A stretch of 64,000 nt of DNA from Pseudalkalibacillus hwajinpoensis. Lineage in GTDB: Bacteria > Bacillota > Bacilli > Bacillales > Guptibacillaceae. The first letter of the stretch is position 1, and every line of letters starts with the position of its first letter. The stretch spans positions 186,001 to 250,000 of the forward strand of contig NZ_JADFCM010000001.1 of NCBI RefSeq assembly GCF_015234585.1. The letters run 5' to 3'. A program made the translations under genes and the position numbers. Of this stretch, positions 17,694 through 27,435 are shown piece by piece. The notes under the pieces are model-generated. The model worked only from the letters and a program-made list of their open reading frames with translations, was not told where the DNA came from and ran no database searches.

Positions 17694-18455
17694 TTGTTAA
17701 ATTCAATGTACTCAGGCGTTTCAGGAATGAGAGGCTTTCAAACGAAGCTAGATGTGATCGGGAATAATATTGCGAACGTGAATACAGTAGGTTACCAGAA
17801 AAGTAGAGTGCTGTTTGAAGATATGCTTAGTCAAAGCGTTGCAGGCAATTCGGTGAACTCGATGCAAGTAGGACTTGGTTCTTCTGTTTCTGCTATTAAT
17901 ATGGTCGATAGCCCGGGGTCGCCAATGACGACAGGTGTTCAAACGGATCTTAGTATTCAAGGGGATGGGTATTTTAGGGTACAGACTGAAGGTGGCACTG
18001 AATACCTTGCTCGTTCGGGATCTTTCCAACTAGACGCTGAAGGGAATCTTGTAACCACTCAAGGATACTCTGTATTAGATGAAGATGGTAATCCAATTGA
18101 GAATATTGGCCAAATATCAAGTATAAATGCAGATGGACAGATTACATATACAGATACTGATGGCCTCCCTCAGCAAACAATCAATATAGGGATTGGTACA
18201 GTGCCGAATCCAGCAGGTCTTAGTAAAGTTGGAAATTCCCTTTTTCTGGTTACAGATAAATCCGGAGCTCTCGATACAGTAACAGGCCTCCCTGAGGGTT
18301 CCCGAGTTGTCGCAGGCCAACTCGAAATGTCTAACGTTGACCTAACCGAAGAATTCACAGAAATGATTGTCGCGCAACGTGGGTTCCAGGCGAACTCAAG
18401 AGTGATTACAACGTCAGATGAGATCCTTCAAGAAATCGTCAATTTAAAACGATAG
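17694..18455 (+). CDS. flgE: FlgE hook protein (short Bacillus type)
   Basis: 253 residues from TTG 17694 with AGAGGGGGA upstream. It has the N-terminal 'MYSGVSGMRGFQTKLDVIGN'/'NIANVNTVGYQKSR' motif and C-terminal 'QLEMSNVDLTEEFTEMI'. Short FlgE proteins of this size, once named FlgG, are the hook protein in B. subtilis. The place after flgD fits the hook and not the rod, since the FlgF/FlgG-type rod genes (flhOP) are elsewhere in the locus. A distal rod role cannot be fully excluded by sequence alone. Confidence 0.87.
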   Translation: MLNSMYSGVSGMRGFQTKLDVIGNNIANVNTVGYQKSRVLFEDMLSQSVAGNSVNSMQVGLGSSVSAINMVDSPGSPMTTGVQTDLSIQGDGYFRVQTEGGTEYLARSGSFQLDAEGNLVTTQGYSVLDEDGNPIENIGQISSINADGQITYTDTDGLPQQTINIGIGTVPNPAGLSKVGNSLFLVTDKSGALDTVTGLPEGSRVVAGQLEMSNVDLTEEFTEMIVAQRGFQANSRVITTSDEILQEIVNLKR

Positions 18456-18463
18456 GGGGTAAG

Positions 18464-18484
18464 GGCTGAGGAATTTCCTCGGCC
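18464..18484 (+). other. Hairpin between flgE and flbD
   Basis: An 8-bp stem with one G-U pair (arms GGCTGAGG 18464-18471 and CCTCGGCC 18477-18484) and a five-base loop. It lies between a GGGGG run at 18454-18458 and the flbD ATG, which has no ribosome site at normal distance. No T-run follows, so it is not a terminator; a role in translation of flbD is possible. Confidence 0.5.
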
Positions 18485-18496
18485 TGCTCTGTACAT

Positions 18497-18691
18497 ATGA
18501 TACCGGTAACGAAATTAAATCGAGAAACGATGATGTTAAATGCGATCTACATTGAAACGATTGAATCAACGCCAGATACGATGATTTTATTAACGAACGG
18601 CAAACGTTATGTTGTGTTGGAAACGATCGAGCAAGTGAAGCAGCTCGTCACGGAATTTTATCGTGACATTAGCGTATTAGAGAAAAAATAG
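18497..18691 (+). CDS. swrD: FlbD/SwrD flagellar protein
   Basis: 64 residues with the FlbD pattern: 'VTKLNRETMMLNAIYIETIE', then 'TPDTMILLTNGKRYVV'. SwrD in B. subtilis raises flagellar torque and supports swarming. It follows flgE, as usual. In B. subtilis the next gene is fliL; here fliM follows directly because fliL is beside motB. The ATG at 18497 matches the family's N-terminus but lacks a nearby Shine-Dalgarno sequence (see the hairpin before it). Confidence 0.9.
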   Translation: MIPVTKLNRETMMLNAIYIETIESTPDTMILLTNGKRYVVLETIEQVKQLVTEFYRDISVLEKK

Positions 18692-18707
18692 ACGAACGGG
18701 GGTGACC

Positions 18708-19694
18708 ATGTTGTCTGATATGCTATCGCCAGCAACTGTTGATGCGCTTCTTGCTGCTATTGATGAGCCAGGGCAGAAGAAGCCAATGAAAGAACGAAAA
18801 GTGCAAACGTATGATTTTAAAAGAGCGCTTCGCTTTTCTCAGGACCATATTCGAATTTTAACGCGTATTCACGAGAACTATGCGCGACTCATGACGACCT
18901 ATTCATCCGCTCAGCTTCGGACGATCATTCAAGCCTCCGTTCATTCTGTTGACCAGATGCCATTTGAAGAATTTGTGAAGTCGATCACAGAAAATTCGAT
19001 TCTTAGCCTCTTTGTTGCTTCCCCATTACAAGGACAGATGGTGCTTGAAGTGGCGCCAGAGCTAGCGTATGCGATGCTTGATCGCATGCTTGGAGGGCAA
19101 GGCGTTCAACCGGACAAGCTCTCCCATTTAACCGAAATTGAAACGATGGTGATTGAACGGATTTTCAGTAAAATTCTTGAAAGTTTTCAAGATGCATGGA
19201 CATCCGTCCTTAAGCTGAAAACGGAATTAAAAGAACTTGAAGTGAACCCGCATTTTCTTCAAATTGTATCACCAAATGAAACAGTCGTAACCGTTACCTT
19301 ACGTGTGAAAGTGGGAGATGTGAGCGGCGATATTCGTCTCTGTCTTCCACACGTTGTTCTTGAGCCAATTATGCCGAGACTTTCGGCACATCACTGGCTA
19401 TCCAATCAAAAAAAGGATCGCGAACCGCAGGAAAGCAAGGAGCTTGAAAAAAGACTTAAAAAGACCAATTTAGGGATTATCGCTGAGCTTGGTCATTCTG
19501 AAATTACCATTGAAGAATTTTTGAATTTGGAAGATGGTGACGTCATTCGTTTAAATCAAACGGTTTCTGATCCGCTTATTGTCAAGGTGGATAACCGGGT
19601 AAAATTTCATGGACAGCCTGGCACATCCAAAGGTCGAATGGCCGTACAAATCACTGAAGTGAAAGAAGAGGAGGAAATAGGCCATGACGGATGA
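18708..19694 (+). CDS. fliM: FliM switch protein with altered CheY-binding motif
   Basis: 328 residues. The middle CheC-like domain and the C-terminal SpoA domain ('[20 protein letters not shown]') are recognisable, so it should form the C-ring with FliG and FliY. The N-terminal peptide that binds phospho-CheY in other FliM proteins is LSQ-x-EIDALL. Here it reads '[13 protein letters not shown]': Gln to Pro, Glu to Thr, Ile to Val. The ATG 18708 follows GGGGGTGA closely; TTG 18711 or ATG 18720 are alternatives. It overlaps fliY by 11 bases. Confidence 0.92.
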   Translation: MLSDMLSPATVDALLAAIDEPGQKKPMKERKVQTYDFKRALRFSQDHIRILTRIHENYARLMTTYSSAQLRTIIQASVHSVDQMPFEEFVKSITENSILSLFVASPLQGQMVLEVAPELAYAMLDRMLGGQGVQPDKLSHLTEIETMVIERIFSKILESFQDAWTSVLKLKTELKELEVNPHFLQIVSPNETVVTVTLRVKVGDVSGDIRLCLPHVVLEPIMPRLSAHHWLSNQKKDREPQESKELEKRLKKTNLGIIAELGHSEITIEEFLNLEDGDVIRLNQTVSDPLIVKVDNRVKFHGQPGTSKGRMAVQITEVKEEEEIGHDG

Positions 19695-20802
19695 TCGTCT
19701 TTCAAAAGAAGAAATGAACGCCTTATTTCAAGAGACAGCAGCAGGAAAGGAGGGGGACAACGTGTATTTTCATGAAATCGAAAAAGAAGCGCTGAGTGAG
19801 CTTTTTAGCGTCGCAATTGGAAGTTTTACCACAACACTCTCATCAGTTTTTATGCAAGATGTCTTTGTATCAAATGTGACGATGCAGTTCCTTCATGAAG
19901 CGCGTTTTCAGCAAGAGGTGTCACTCCCTTACGTAGAAGCAGCGATTCGCTATGAGGGAGCGGCCGCTGGAGAAACGATTATTATGGTAAACCCTCCTGA
20001 TGCTCAGGATATGGCTGATATTTGGCAAGTAGCCAAAGGGGATGAAGGCGACGAAAGCGTAGATAAGAGCTTAACTTCTGTCATGACTGGCATGATGGAA
20101 AGCATACATAAGGGACTTAGCATGGCTTCGGGCTCATCATTTTCTGGAACGTTTACGAATCTTCAAGTTGTCTCAGAGTTAACTAACTCTGTGCTACTGG
20201 AAAATGTGCCTGAATCGGTTTATGTAGACATTTCATTCGAGCTTTCCATTGGGTCTATTATGCAAACTGTTGTTCATCATGTACTCCCCGCAACAGTAGC
20301 CAAACAAATCAGCGAATTGCTTGTCAGCATAGAAGACCTTCAATCCGCTGAGCAGAAAGAGACAGAGAAGGCAAATGAGCAGGAGGCCGAATTGCAGCAA
20401 CGATCATTACAACAGCCTGAACAAGTGGCAGAAGAGAAAGAACCAATTGATCCCATGGCATCACGAGTAAAAGAGCCTGAACCGAATATCCAAAACGTTC
20501 AGTTCACGAATTTTAGCCAGGAAGATCACCCGTACGGTGAGCAGCGAAATCTAAATATGTTACTAGATATTCCACTTCAGGTGACGGTCGAGTTAGGGCG
20601 AACTAAGCGCATTGTAAAAGACATACTTGAGCTTTCACATGGATCGGTTTTAGAGCTCGATAAGTTAGCGGGAGAGCCGGTCGATATTTTGATTAATAGT
20701 AAACTCATTGCCAAAGGGGAAGTTGTCGTAATTGATGAGAATTTTGGTGTCAGAGTAACAGATATTTTAAGTGCAGCAGAGCGTTTATCCAAGCTGCGTT
20801 AA
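19684..20802 (+). CDS. fliY: FliY switch protein with degenerate CheC-like phosphatase sites
   Basis: 372 residues: an N-terminal peptide '[12 protein letters not shown]' (usual form LSQDEIDALL), a CheC-like domain, an acidic/Gln-rich linker (about 220-275), and a C-terminal FliN/SpoA domain that is very well conserved ('[20 protein letters not shown]', '[18 protein letters not shown]'). In B. subtilis the CheC-like domain dephosphorylates CheY through two E-x-x-N sites ('EIGN', 'EAMN'). At the aligned places I read 'ELFS' and 'TGMM', so both lack the Asn. The C-ring function should remain while phosphatase activity is probably lost. No cheY follows. Confidence 0.92.
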   Translation: MTDDRLSKEEMNALFQETAAGKEGDNVYFHEIEKEALSELFSVAIGSFTTTLSSVFMQDVFVSNVTMQFLHEARFQQEVSLPYVEAAIRYEGAAAGETIIMVNPPDAQDMADIWQVAKGDEGDESVDKSLTSVMTGMMESIHKGLSMASGSSFSGTFTNLQVVSELTNSVLLENVPESVYVDISFELSIGSIMQTVVHHVLPATVAKQISELLVSIEDLQSAEQKETEKANEQEAELQQRSLQQPEQVAEEKEPIDPMASRVKEPEPNIQNVQFTNFSQEDHPYGEQRNLNMLLDIPLQVTVELGRTKRIVKDILELSHGSVLELDKLAGEPVDILINSKLIAKGEVVVIDENFGVRVTDILSAAERLSKLR

Positions 20803-20818
20803 GAAGGAGTTTTTACAG

Positions 20819-21403
20819 GTGAGACAGCATATGATTGGCATCATGACACTTCTCCTTTGCTTTGTATTACTGGTGCCGCACCATGTCGTAGCGGCTACAG
20901 ATGGTAGCGTGACGGATTGGCTCACGGAAGATGGAGATGAGCCATCTGCCCCTCAAGATGAGCAGCCTACCGAAGTAGAAGGGCCGAGCACAAATGTTTT
21001 CTTCCTTCTGATCAAACTTGTTTTCTATACGATCGTGGTCGTGGGACTGATCTACTTGCTCATTCGTTTTCTGTCAAAACGCCAACAAAAGATTCAGCAT
21101 CATTCGGTTTTTACGCCGATAGGTGGTACATCTCTCGGTAACAATAAATCGGTTCAAATGGTGAAGGTTGGCGATTCGCTTTATATGATTGGCGTGGGGG
21201 ATAACGTGAATTTGCTGAAAGAAATTGAAGATAAGGAAGAAGTAGAGCGTATTTTATCACAGGCAGAAGATCAGAAATCAGGCTTTTCCTTTATGAATCA
21301 AAAGCATGCGGGCATTCAAGAGATGATTCAGGCAAGCTTAAAGAAACAGCGAAACAAGCGTAAGAACTATTGGGACGACGGCGACGAAAGGGACGATAAG
21401 TAA
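20819..21403 (+). CDS. fliO: FliO/FliZ export apparatus protein
   Basis: 194 residues from GTG 20819 with AAGGAG nine bases upstream. There is an N-terminal hydrophobic signal-like segment (about 5-22), an acidic extracellular stretch, one membrane helix (about 60-82) and a cytoplasmic FliO domain ('[20 protein letters not shown]'). This is the FliZ form of Gram-positive FliO. It helps FliP assemble. In B. subtilis cheY separates fliY from this gene; here only 16 bases do. It overlaps the fliP start by one base. Confidence 0.88.
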   Translation: MRQHMIGIMTLLLCFVLLVPHHVVAATDGSVTDWLTEDGDEPSAPQDEQPTEVEGPSTNVFFLLIKLVFYTIVVVGLIYLLIRFLSKRQQKIQHHSVFTPIGGTSLGNNKSVQMVKVGDSLYMIGVGDNVNLLKEIEDKEEVERILSQAEDQKSGFSFMNQKHAGIQEMIQASLKKQRNKRKNYWDDGDERDDK

Positions 21404-22086
21404 TGGATTTGCTCATAAACTTAACGATTCCAGGGCTTGATTTCGGATCAAACGCCACGGAAGATGTGTCCGTTACCATCCAGCTTGTCCTGCTCTTAAC
21501 CGTTCTTTCGCTTGCTCCAGCAATTCTTGTATTGATGACTTGTTTTACGAGGATTGTTGTCGTGTTATCCTTCGTTCGTTCAGCGCTCGCGACACAATCA
21601 ATGCCACCGAATCAGGTGCTCATTGGTTTAGCGCTATTTTTAACTTTTTTCGTGATGTCTCCTGTTCTTTCAGAGATTAATAGTGAGGCGCTTCAGCCCT
21701 ACTTGAATGAAGAGATCGGACAGGAAGAAGCGCTCGATGCAGCTGAACAGCCGATTAAAGAGTTTATGGCGGAGCATACGCGTGAAAAAGACCTGGCTCT
21801 TTTTTATAAGTATGCAGAGCTAGAAAAGCCGGAATCAGTGGAAGACATTCGCTTAACCGCACTCGTTCCTGCTTTTGCGATTTCAGAACTGAAAACGGCG
21901 TTTCAGATTGGATTTATTATCTTTATCCCATTTCTTATTATTGACATGGTAGTGGCCTCAACGCTCATGGCGATGGGGATGATGATGCTACCCCCGGTTA
22001 TGATTTCTCTCCCGTTTAAAATTCTATTATTTGTGCTTGTCGATGGCTGGTATCTGGTCGTCGAATCACTTCTATTAAGCTTCTAA
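21403..22086 (+). CDS. fliP: FliP export gate protein
   Basis: 227 residues with several membrane helices and the FliP signatures '[20 protein letters not shown]', '[20 protein letters not shown]' and '[20 protein letters not shown]'. FliP forms the core channel of the flagellar secretion gate with FliQ and FliR. Length is close to that of B. subtilis FliP. It starts within the fliO stop codon. Confidence 0.97.
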   Translation: MDLLINLTIPGLDFGSNATEDVSVTIQLVLLLTVLSLAPAILVLMTCFTRIVVVLSFVRSALATQSMPPNQVLIGLALFLTFFVMSPVLSEINSEALQPYLNEEIGQEEALDAAEQPIKEFMAEHTREKDLALFYKYAELEKPESVEDIRLTALVPAFAISELKTAFQIGFIIFIPFLIIDMVVASTLMAMGMMMLPPVMISLPFKILLFVLVDGWYLVVESLLLSF

Positions 22087-22097
22087 GGAGGACGACG

Positions 22098-22367
22098 ATG
22101 ACGCCGGATATGGTCATTTCACTTGCAGAAGATGCTGTTTATACCGTGATTATTATTTCAGCTCCGCTTCTCTTAATCGCACTTGGCGTTGGGTTAATCG
22201 TGAGTGTGTTTCAGGCGATGACGCAAATTCAGGAACAGACGCTTGCGTTCATTCCCAAAATCGTTGCCGTTCTGTTAACGATCGTTCTGTTTGGACCGTG
22301 GATGCTCACAACGCTACTCGATTACACAACGAACTTATATCAAAATCTTTATAGGTTTATCGGCTAA
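22098..22367 (+). CDS. fliQ: FliQ export gate protein
   Basis: 89 residues with two membrane helices and the family motif 'QAMTQIQEQTLAFIPKIVAV'. It wraps the FliP-FliR channel. AAGGAGG lies before the ATG, and the gene sits between fliP and fliR as in all canonical operons. Two bases separate it from fliR. Confidence 0.97.
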   Translation: MTPDMVISLAEDAVYTVIIISAPLLLIALGVGLIVSVFQAMTQIQEQTLAFIPKIVAVLLTIVLFGPWMLTTLLDYTTNLYQNLYRFIG

Positions 22368-22369
22368 AG

Positions 22370-23146
22370 ATGGAAAGCATCGTTAACGCTCTGCCCCTGT
22401 TTTTACTCGTATTTATGAGGGCAACGTCATTTTTTATTACTGCACCAGTTTTCTCAACAAGAAGCGTTCCAAACCGCTTTAAAGTGGGAGTTGGTTTTTT
22501 TATAGCTTTGATTGTAACAGCCGGACTAGGAGCAGAAACAGAGCTGCCCCTTGATCTGACGTTTATCATCTACATCTTAAAAGAATTGTTTATTGGATTA
22601 TCGCTTGGATTTATCGCTTCCCTCATCCTTTATACGGTACAAGTTGCTGGTGCCTTCATCGATTTTCAGATGGGATTTGTGATTGCGAACGTTATTGATC
22701 CTCAGACGAGAACGCAGGTACCGATTATCGGAAACTTTAAATACATGCTTGCTCTGCTCTTTCTTGTATCAGTTGATGGTCATCATATGATGCTTGACGG
22801 TCTTGTAAGAAGTTATGAGCTTTTACCGACTGATGCGCTCCTTAGCCAGGCGAACAGTCAGTCACTTGCTCTATTTATTGCTGAAGTTTTCGCGGGGATG
22901 TTTTTCTCAGCGTTTCAGCTCGCGCTACCGATCGTTGCTTCCCTTTTTCTTGTGGATGTGGCGCTTGGCCTTCTTGCGAGAGCAGTACCTCAAGTGAATA
23001 TTTTCGTTGTCGGTTTGCCGTTAAAAATCTTTGTCGGTTTCGTGCTTATTCTAGTGACGATTCCTACCTTTTTCTTTTTACTGCGAGGGGTTTTTCAAGA
23101 AATGCTCGCTACGATGGGGCAGCTTATTCAAATACTGGGTGGGTAG
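22370..23146 (+). CDS. fliR: FliR export gate protein
   Basis: 258 residues, about six membrane helices. 'FLLVFMRATSFFITAPVF', 'GAFIDFQMGFVIANVIDPQT' and 'RAVPQVNIFVVGLPLKIF' are FliR hallmarks. It is the third core channel subunit. The start lies just after fliQ; translation coupling is likely as no strong separate ribosome site is visible. Confidence 0.96.
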   Translation: MESIVNALPLFLLVFMRATSFFITAPVFSTRSVPNRFKVGVGFFIALIVTAGLGAETELPLDLTFIIYILKELFIGLSLGFIASLILYTVQVAGAFIDFQMGFVIANVIDPQTRTQVPIIGNFKYMLALLFLVSVDGHHMMLDGLVRSYELLPTDALLSQANSQSLALFIAEVFAGMFFSAFQLALPIVASLFLVDVALGLLARAVPQVNIFVVGLPLKIFVGFVLILVTIPTFFFLLRGVFQEMLATMGQLIQILGG

Positions 23147-23150
23147 TACG

Positions 23151-24251
23151 ATGCGAACTTATCGTTTACAAATGGATCTCCAATTCTTTTCACAAGAAAA
23201 GACCGAGAAAGCAACACCACAAAAGAAGCAAGAATCTCGTAAAAAGGGTCAGGTGGCGAGAAGTGCTGAGATTCCATCCGCCTTTATGATGATTGGTGTG
23301 TTTCTGTTTATGTCTTTCATTGGTGGGTGGTTGATTGAAAGCCTCGAGTCCATGATTCGAGGCAATCTTGTTCAGATTACAGATTGGACGCTCACAGAAC
23401 AGAATGTTGATCGCATGCTGAAAGAAAATGTGTGGCAGGCGGCACTGATCGCAGCCCCCCTTATGGGAATTTCGCTCGTCATGGGAGTTCTAGGAAACTA
23501 TATGCAAGTGGGATTTCTCGTTTCCACAGATCCCCTTCAGGCAAAGCTTGAAAGAATTAACCCATTAAAAGGCGCGAAACGAATATTTTCAGCTCGAACG
23601 CTCGTCGAACTATTAAAGTCGTTAATTAAAATTACGTTTATCTCAGCTTGCACCTTTATTGTTCTTTGGAATAAACGAGACGAAGTGATGCTCATTTCGC
23701 AAAAGTCGATCGGTGAAGCAATGGCACTTGTTGGTTCATTGATCGTCCAAACGGGCTTAGCTGTTGGAATTCTATTATTATTCCTTGCCCTATTAGACTA
23801 TGTTTATCAGAAATATGACTTCGAAAAAAACATCCGAATGTCGAAGCAGGACATTAAAGATGAATATAAAAAGAGCGAAGGCGATCCGCTCATTAAATCA
23901 AAAATTAAAGAAAAGCAGCGCACACTTGGAATGAACCGGATGATTTCTGAAATTCCAAATGCGGACGTCGTCATTACGAACCCTACGCACTTTGCCGTTG
24001 CACTTCGGTACGATCCGAAAGAAATGGATAAGCCGACAGTTGTGGCGAAAGGGATGGATTACGTGGCGCAAAAGATTAAAGAAAAAGCGAAAGAACATGA
24101 GATTATTACGACGGAAAATGTCCAGCTTGCGCGTGCGCTTTATCATCAGGTGGAAATTGGTGATGGGGTGCCGGAAGAGCTGTTCAAGGCTGTTGCAGAA
24201 ATACTTGCTTACGTGTATAGCATAAAAGGCTACCCGGGAGGAGGGAACTAA
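23151..24251 (+). CDS. flhB: FlhB export switch protein
   Basis: 366 residues from ATG 23151 (the start resembles other FlhB N-termini 'LQMDLQFFSQEKTEKATPQK'). Four membrane helices are followed by the cytoplasmic domain with the self-cleavage site NPTH at residues 277-280, intact. Cleavage lets FlhB switch export from hook to filament subunits under FliK. The neighbours fliR and flhA are canonical, with two bases before flhA. Confidence 0.96.
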   Translation: MRTYRLQMDLQFFSQEKTEKATPQKKQESRKKGQVARSAEIPSAFMMIGVFLFMSFIGGWLIESLESMIRGNLVQITDWTLTEQNVDRMLKENVWQAALIAAPLMGISLVMGVLGNYMQVGFLVSTDPLQAKLERINPLKGAKRIFSARTLVELLKSLIKITFISACTFIVLWNKRDEVMLISQKSIGEAMALVGSLIVQTGLAVGILLLFLALLDYVYQKYDFEKNIRMSKQDIKDEYKKSEGDPLIKSKIKEKQRTLGMNRMISEIPNADVVITNPTHFAVALRYDPKEMDKPTVVAKGMDYVAQKIKEKAKEHEIITTENVQLARALYHQVEIGDGVPEELFKAVAEILAYVYSIKGYPGGGN

Positions 24252-24253
24252 CG

Positions 24254-26287
24254 ATGAAAATAAAAGATTATGCTGTGCTCGTATCTGTCATTATGATTGT
24301 GATCATGATGGTTATCCCGTTCCCTCCGCTCTTACTCGATTTTCTCATTATGATGAACATTAGCCTTGCACTCACGATCATTCTTGTTGCGATGAATACG
24401 AAAGAAGCACTCCAGTTCTCGATCTTTCCATCGCTGTTATTATTAACAACGCTCTTTCGCCTAGGCTTAAACGTCTCGACGACTCGCTCTATTCTAACGA
24501 ATAAAACAGGCGGACAGGTGATTGAAACATTTGGTTCTTTTGTTGTTGGCGGAAGTGTTGTGATCGGACTCCTTGTTTTCCTGATTCTTGTGATTATCCA
24601 ATTCATTGTTATTACAAAAGGATCCGAACGAGTGGCTGAAGTAGCCGCTCGATTTACACTCGACGCGATGCCAGGGAAGCAAATGAGCATTGATGCTGAT
24701 TTGAACGCAGGAATGATTTCAGATCGCGAGGCGAAAGTAAGTCGAGAGAAAATTGCGCGTGAAGCTGACTTTTATGGTGCGATGGACGGAGCCAGTAAGT
24801 TCGTAAAAGGTGATGCGATTGCCGGAATTGTTATTACGCTCATTAACATTATCGGTGGGCTAATCATTGGAATGGTCGTTCATGGTATGCCAGTTGGCGA
24901 TGCGGCAACAACATTTACGCTTCTTTCGATTGGTGATGGGCTTGTCAGTCAAATTCCTGCGCTCCTAATTTCAACAGCGACGGGAATTGTCGTGACGCGA
25001 GCAGCGTCAGATGGCAATCTAGGGTCCGATATTACTGCGCAAATTTTTGCTTATCCAAAGCTTCTTTACGTTGTAGGAGCGGTTGTCGCGCTCCTCGGAC
25101 TTGCGACGCCGATTAACCCGCTTCTTACGTTTCCAATCGCAGGTCTTCTCGTCTATGGAGGATGGGTGATGCAAAAGAGTTTGGATCAAACAAAAGAAGT
25201 CGAATTAGCCGCAGGCGACGAAGAGATTGAAGAAATGAAAAAGCCAGAAAGCGTGACGAGCCTTCTTCAAGTCGATCCGATTGAGTTTGAGTTTGGTTAC
25301 GGACTCATTCCACTTGCTGATCAAAAGCAGGGCGGTGATCTACTTGATCGCGTCATTATGATTCGCAGGCAGATTGCGCTTGAGTTCGGAATCGTTGTTC
25401 CAGTTATTCGCATTCGTGACAACATCCAGCTCGAACCGAACGAGTACGTTATTAAAATAAAAGGAAATCGCGTAGCTGGAGGAGAGGTTCGGTTGGATCA
25501 ATACCTTGCGATGAGTAGCGGTTTAGAGGATGAAACCATTACAGGGGTTGAAACGGTAGAACCGGCTTTCGGACTTCCGGCTCTATGGGTAACGGAAGAA
25601 ATGAAAGATCGCGCCGAGCTTTCGGACTACACGATTGTGGATCCGCCGTCAGTTGTTTCTACACATTTAACAGAAGTGATCAAACGCCATGCGCATGAAT
25701 TGTTAAGTCGTCAGGAAGTGAAGCACTTACTCGATAACGTCAGAGAATCGTCTCCAGCTGTTTTAGAAGAACTCATTCCAAATATCCTGAGTATCGGGGA
25801 TGTGCAGAAAGTGCTGATGAGACTTTTGAAAGAAAAAGTATCGATTCGATCATTGGATATGATTCTTGAATCGTTAGCCGATAACGGTGTGCGTACGAAA
25901 GATACTGATGTATTGGCGGAATATGTGCGTCAGTCATTATCTCGCCAAATCACGTCACAAGTAGCTATACCTGGTGAGCCTTTGAAAGTTTTAACAGCAG
26001 GAGCGCGACTTGAAAAGCGTTTCGCGGAATCGGTTCAGCAATCGGATCAGGGAAGTTACTTAGCGCTTGATCCTGAAACATCGCAAACCATTTATCAGGA
26101 AGTGCTGCAGCAGGTAAGTCGCCTTCAGCAGTCAGGCATTCAGCCAATCCTATTAACGTCACCTGCGATCCGCATGTATTTACGCCAATTTCTAGAGCGC
26201 TATATGCCTGAGCTAACGATTCTTTCATATAGCGAGCTAGAGCCTAATGTTGAAGTCCAAAGTGTAGGAGTGATTAATCTACCATGA
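24254..26287 (+). CDS. flhA: FlhA export gate protein
   Basis: 677 residues: N-terminal part with about eight membrane helices and 'LLLLTTLFRLGLNVSTTRSI' plus the FHIPEP-type loop ('RFTLDAMPGKQMSIDADLNA'), and a C-terminal cytoplasmic domain forming the nonameric ring that docks chaperone-cargo complexes. Length is normal for Bacillus. The stop overlaps the start of flhF by four bases (ATGA). Confidence 0.97.
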   Translation: MKIKDYAVLVSVIMIVIMMVIPFPPLLLDFLIMMNISLALTIILVAMNTKEALQFSIFPSLLLLTTLFRLGLNVSTTRSILTNKTGGQVIETFGSFVVGGSVVIGLLVFLILVIIQFIVITKGSERVAEVAARFTLDAMPGKQMSIDADLNAGMISDREAKVSREKIAREADFYGAMDGASKFVKGDAIAGIVITLINIIGGLIIGMVVHGMPVGDAATTFTLLSIGDGLVSQIPALLISTATGIVVTRAASDGNLGSDITAQIFAYPKLLYVVGAVVALLGLATPINPLLTFPIAGLLVYGGWVMQKSLDQTKEVELAAGDEEIEEMKKPESVTSLLQVDPIEFEFGYGLIPLADQKQGGDLLDRVIMIRRQIALEFGIVVPVIRIRDNIQLEPNEYVIKIKGNRVAGGEVRLDQYLAMSSGLEDETITGVETVEPAFGLPALWVTEEMKDRAELSDYTIVDPPSVVSTHLTEVIKRHAHELLSRQEVKHLLDNVRESSPAVLEELIPNILSIGDVQKVLMRLLKEKVSIRSLDMILESLADNGVRTKDTDVLAEYVRQSLSRQITSQVAIPGEPLKVLTAGARLEKRFAESVQQSDQGSYLALDPETSQTIYQEVLQQVSRLQQSGIQPILLTSPAIRMYLRQFLERYMPELTILSYSELEPNVEVQSVGVINLP

Positions 26288-27435
26288 AGATCAAACGCTA
26301 TGTGGTCACCCACCTTCGCGAAGCTATGCCCCTTATTAGGCAGGAGCTCGGTCAGGATGCTGTCATTTTAAATACGAAAAAAGTAAAAGTAGGCGGGATC
26401 TTCGGCTTATTTCGAAAACAGCGTCTTGAAGTGCTCGCCGCTCTTGATGAGGAAAAAGTAGCGAAAGAAAAGACAGAGTTTGCGACGCTACTACAGTCTG
26501 AAAAGAAGCGTCGGGAAGCGACGCCTGAACGAGTAGAAGAGCTGGTACCTAAAGTGGACAAACAGTCTGTAGAAGCTGAAACTCAAGTGCTTGGTGAGCT
26601 AAAATCGATGAAAGAAATCATGATGCAAATGATGGAGAATGAGCGCTTACCGAAACAGTTAAAGCCCGTACAGGCCTTTTTAGAAGCTCAGGAATTCTCA
26701 CAGGCGATTCGCTCGGGTGTCATGGCGGAACTGCTTATTAAATCGAAATCTTATCCAAGTTATACAAAAGAAGAGGCATTTATATGGATGAGACAGGAAT
26801 TTGCGAAACGAATCAAGAATTATCCTAGTATAGGAAGTGCTTCAAAGAAAGTGCGGTGTTTCGTTGGCCCAACCGGTGTAGGGAAAACAACGACCATTGC
26901 CAAAATAGCAGGGCACTTATTATTGAAAGAGCGTCAATCCGTTGGCCTGATTACATCAGATACGTACCGGATTGCCGCAGTTGAACAGCTTCGAACATAT
27001 GCTGATATTCTTGGCATCCCAATGGAAGTCGTCCAGTCTCCTTCCGATTTAGAAAAGTCGCTTGAACGCCTTTCTGCCTGCGATGTGATTCTCATGGATA
27101 CGGCAGGTCGGAATTATCAACAGTATAGCTATATTACGCAGCTAGAAACACTTTTATCCGGTCAGGAAATGTCGATTACGCTCATGTTAAGTCTTACGCA
27201 TCGTTATTCTGATATGAAATTAATTGCCGATAATTTTCATTCGCTCGGGGTTTTGGAAGTGATTATGACGAAGATGGATGAAACGACAGTTCGAGGACCG
27301 ATTTTTAATTTCATGGAAGATTACAACCTTCCGATTACGATCTTAACAACGGGGCAGAACGTACCCGATGATCTCGTGAGAACGACACCAGATTTCTTCC
27401 TTGATCTAGTGATGGAGGGGCGAGGAAATGGCTGA
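26284..27435 (+). CDS. flhF: FlhF signal-recognition-type GTPase
   Basis: 383 residues with a charged N-terminal B domain and a C-terminal SRP-type NG GTPase. G1 'GPTGVGKTTTIAKIAG' starts near residue 195; 'LITSDTYRIAAVEQLRTYAD', 'ILMDTAGRN' and 'MTKMDET' are the further GTPase motifs. FlhF helps place the basal body. It is coupled to flhG, which encodes the ATPase that controls flagellar number and pattern. Confidence 0.96.
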   Translation: MKIKRYVVTHLREAMPLIRQELGQDAVILNTKKVKVGGIFGLFRKQRLEVLAALDEEKVAKEKTEFATLLQSEKKRREATPERVEELVPKVDKQSVEAETQVLGELKSMKEIMMQMMENERLPKQLKPVQAFLEAQEFSQAIRSGVMAELLIKSKSYPSYTKEEAFIWMRQEFAKRIKNYPSIGSASKKVRCFVGPTGVGKTTTIAKIAGHLLLKERQSVGLITSDTYRIAAVEQLRTYADILGIPMEVVQSPSDLEKSLERLSACDVILMDTAGRNYQQYSYITQLETLLSGQEMSITLMLSLTHRYSDMKLIADNFHSLGVLEVIMTKMDETTVRGPIFNFMEDYNLPITILTTGQNVPDDLVRTTPDFFLDLVMEGRGNG

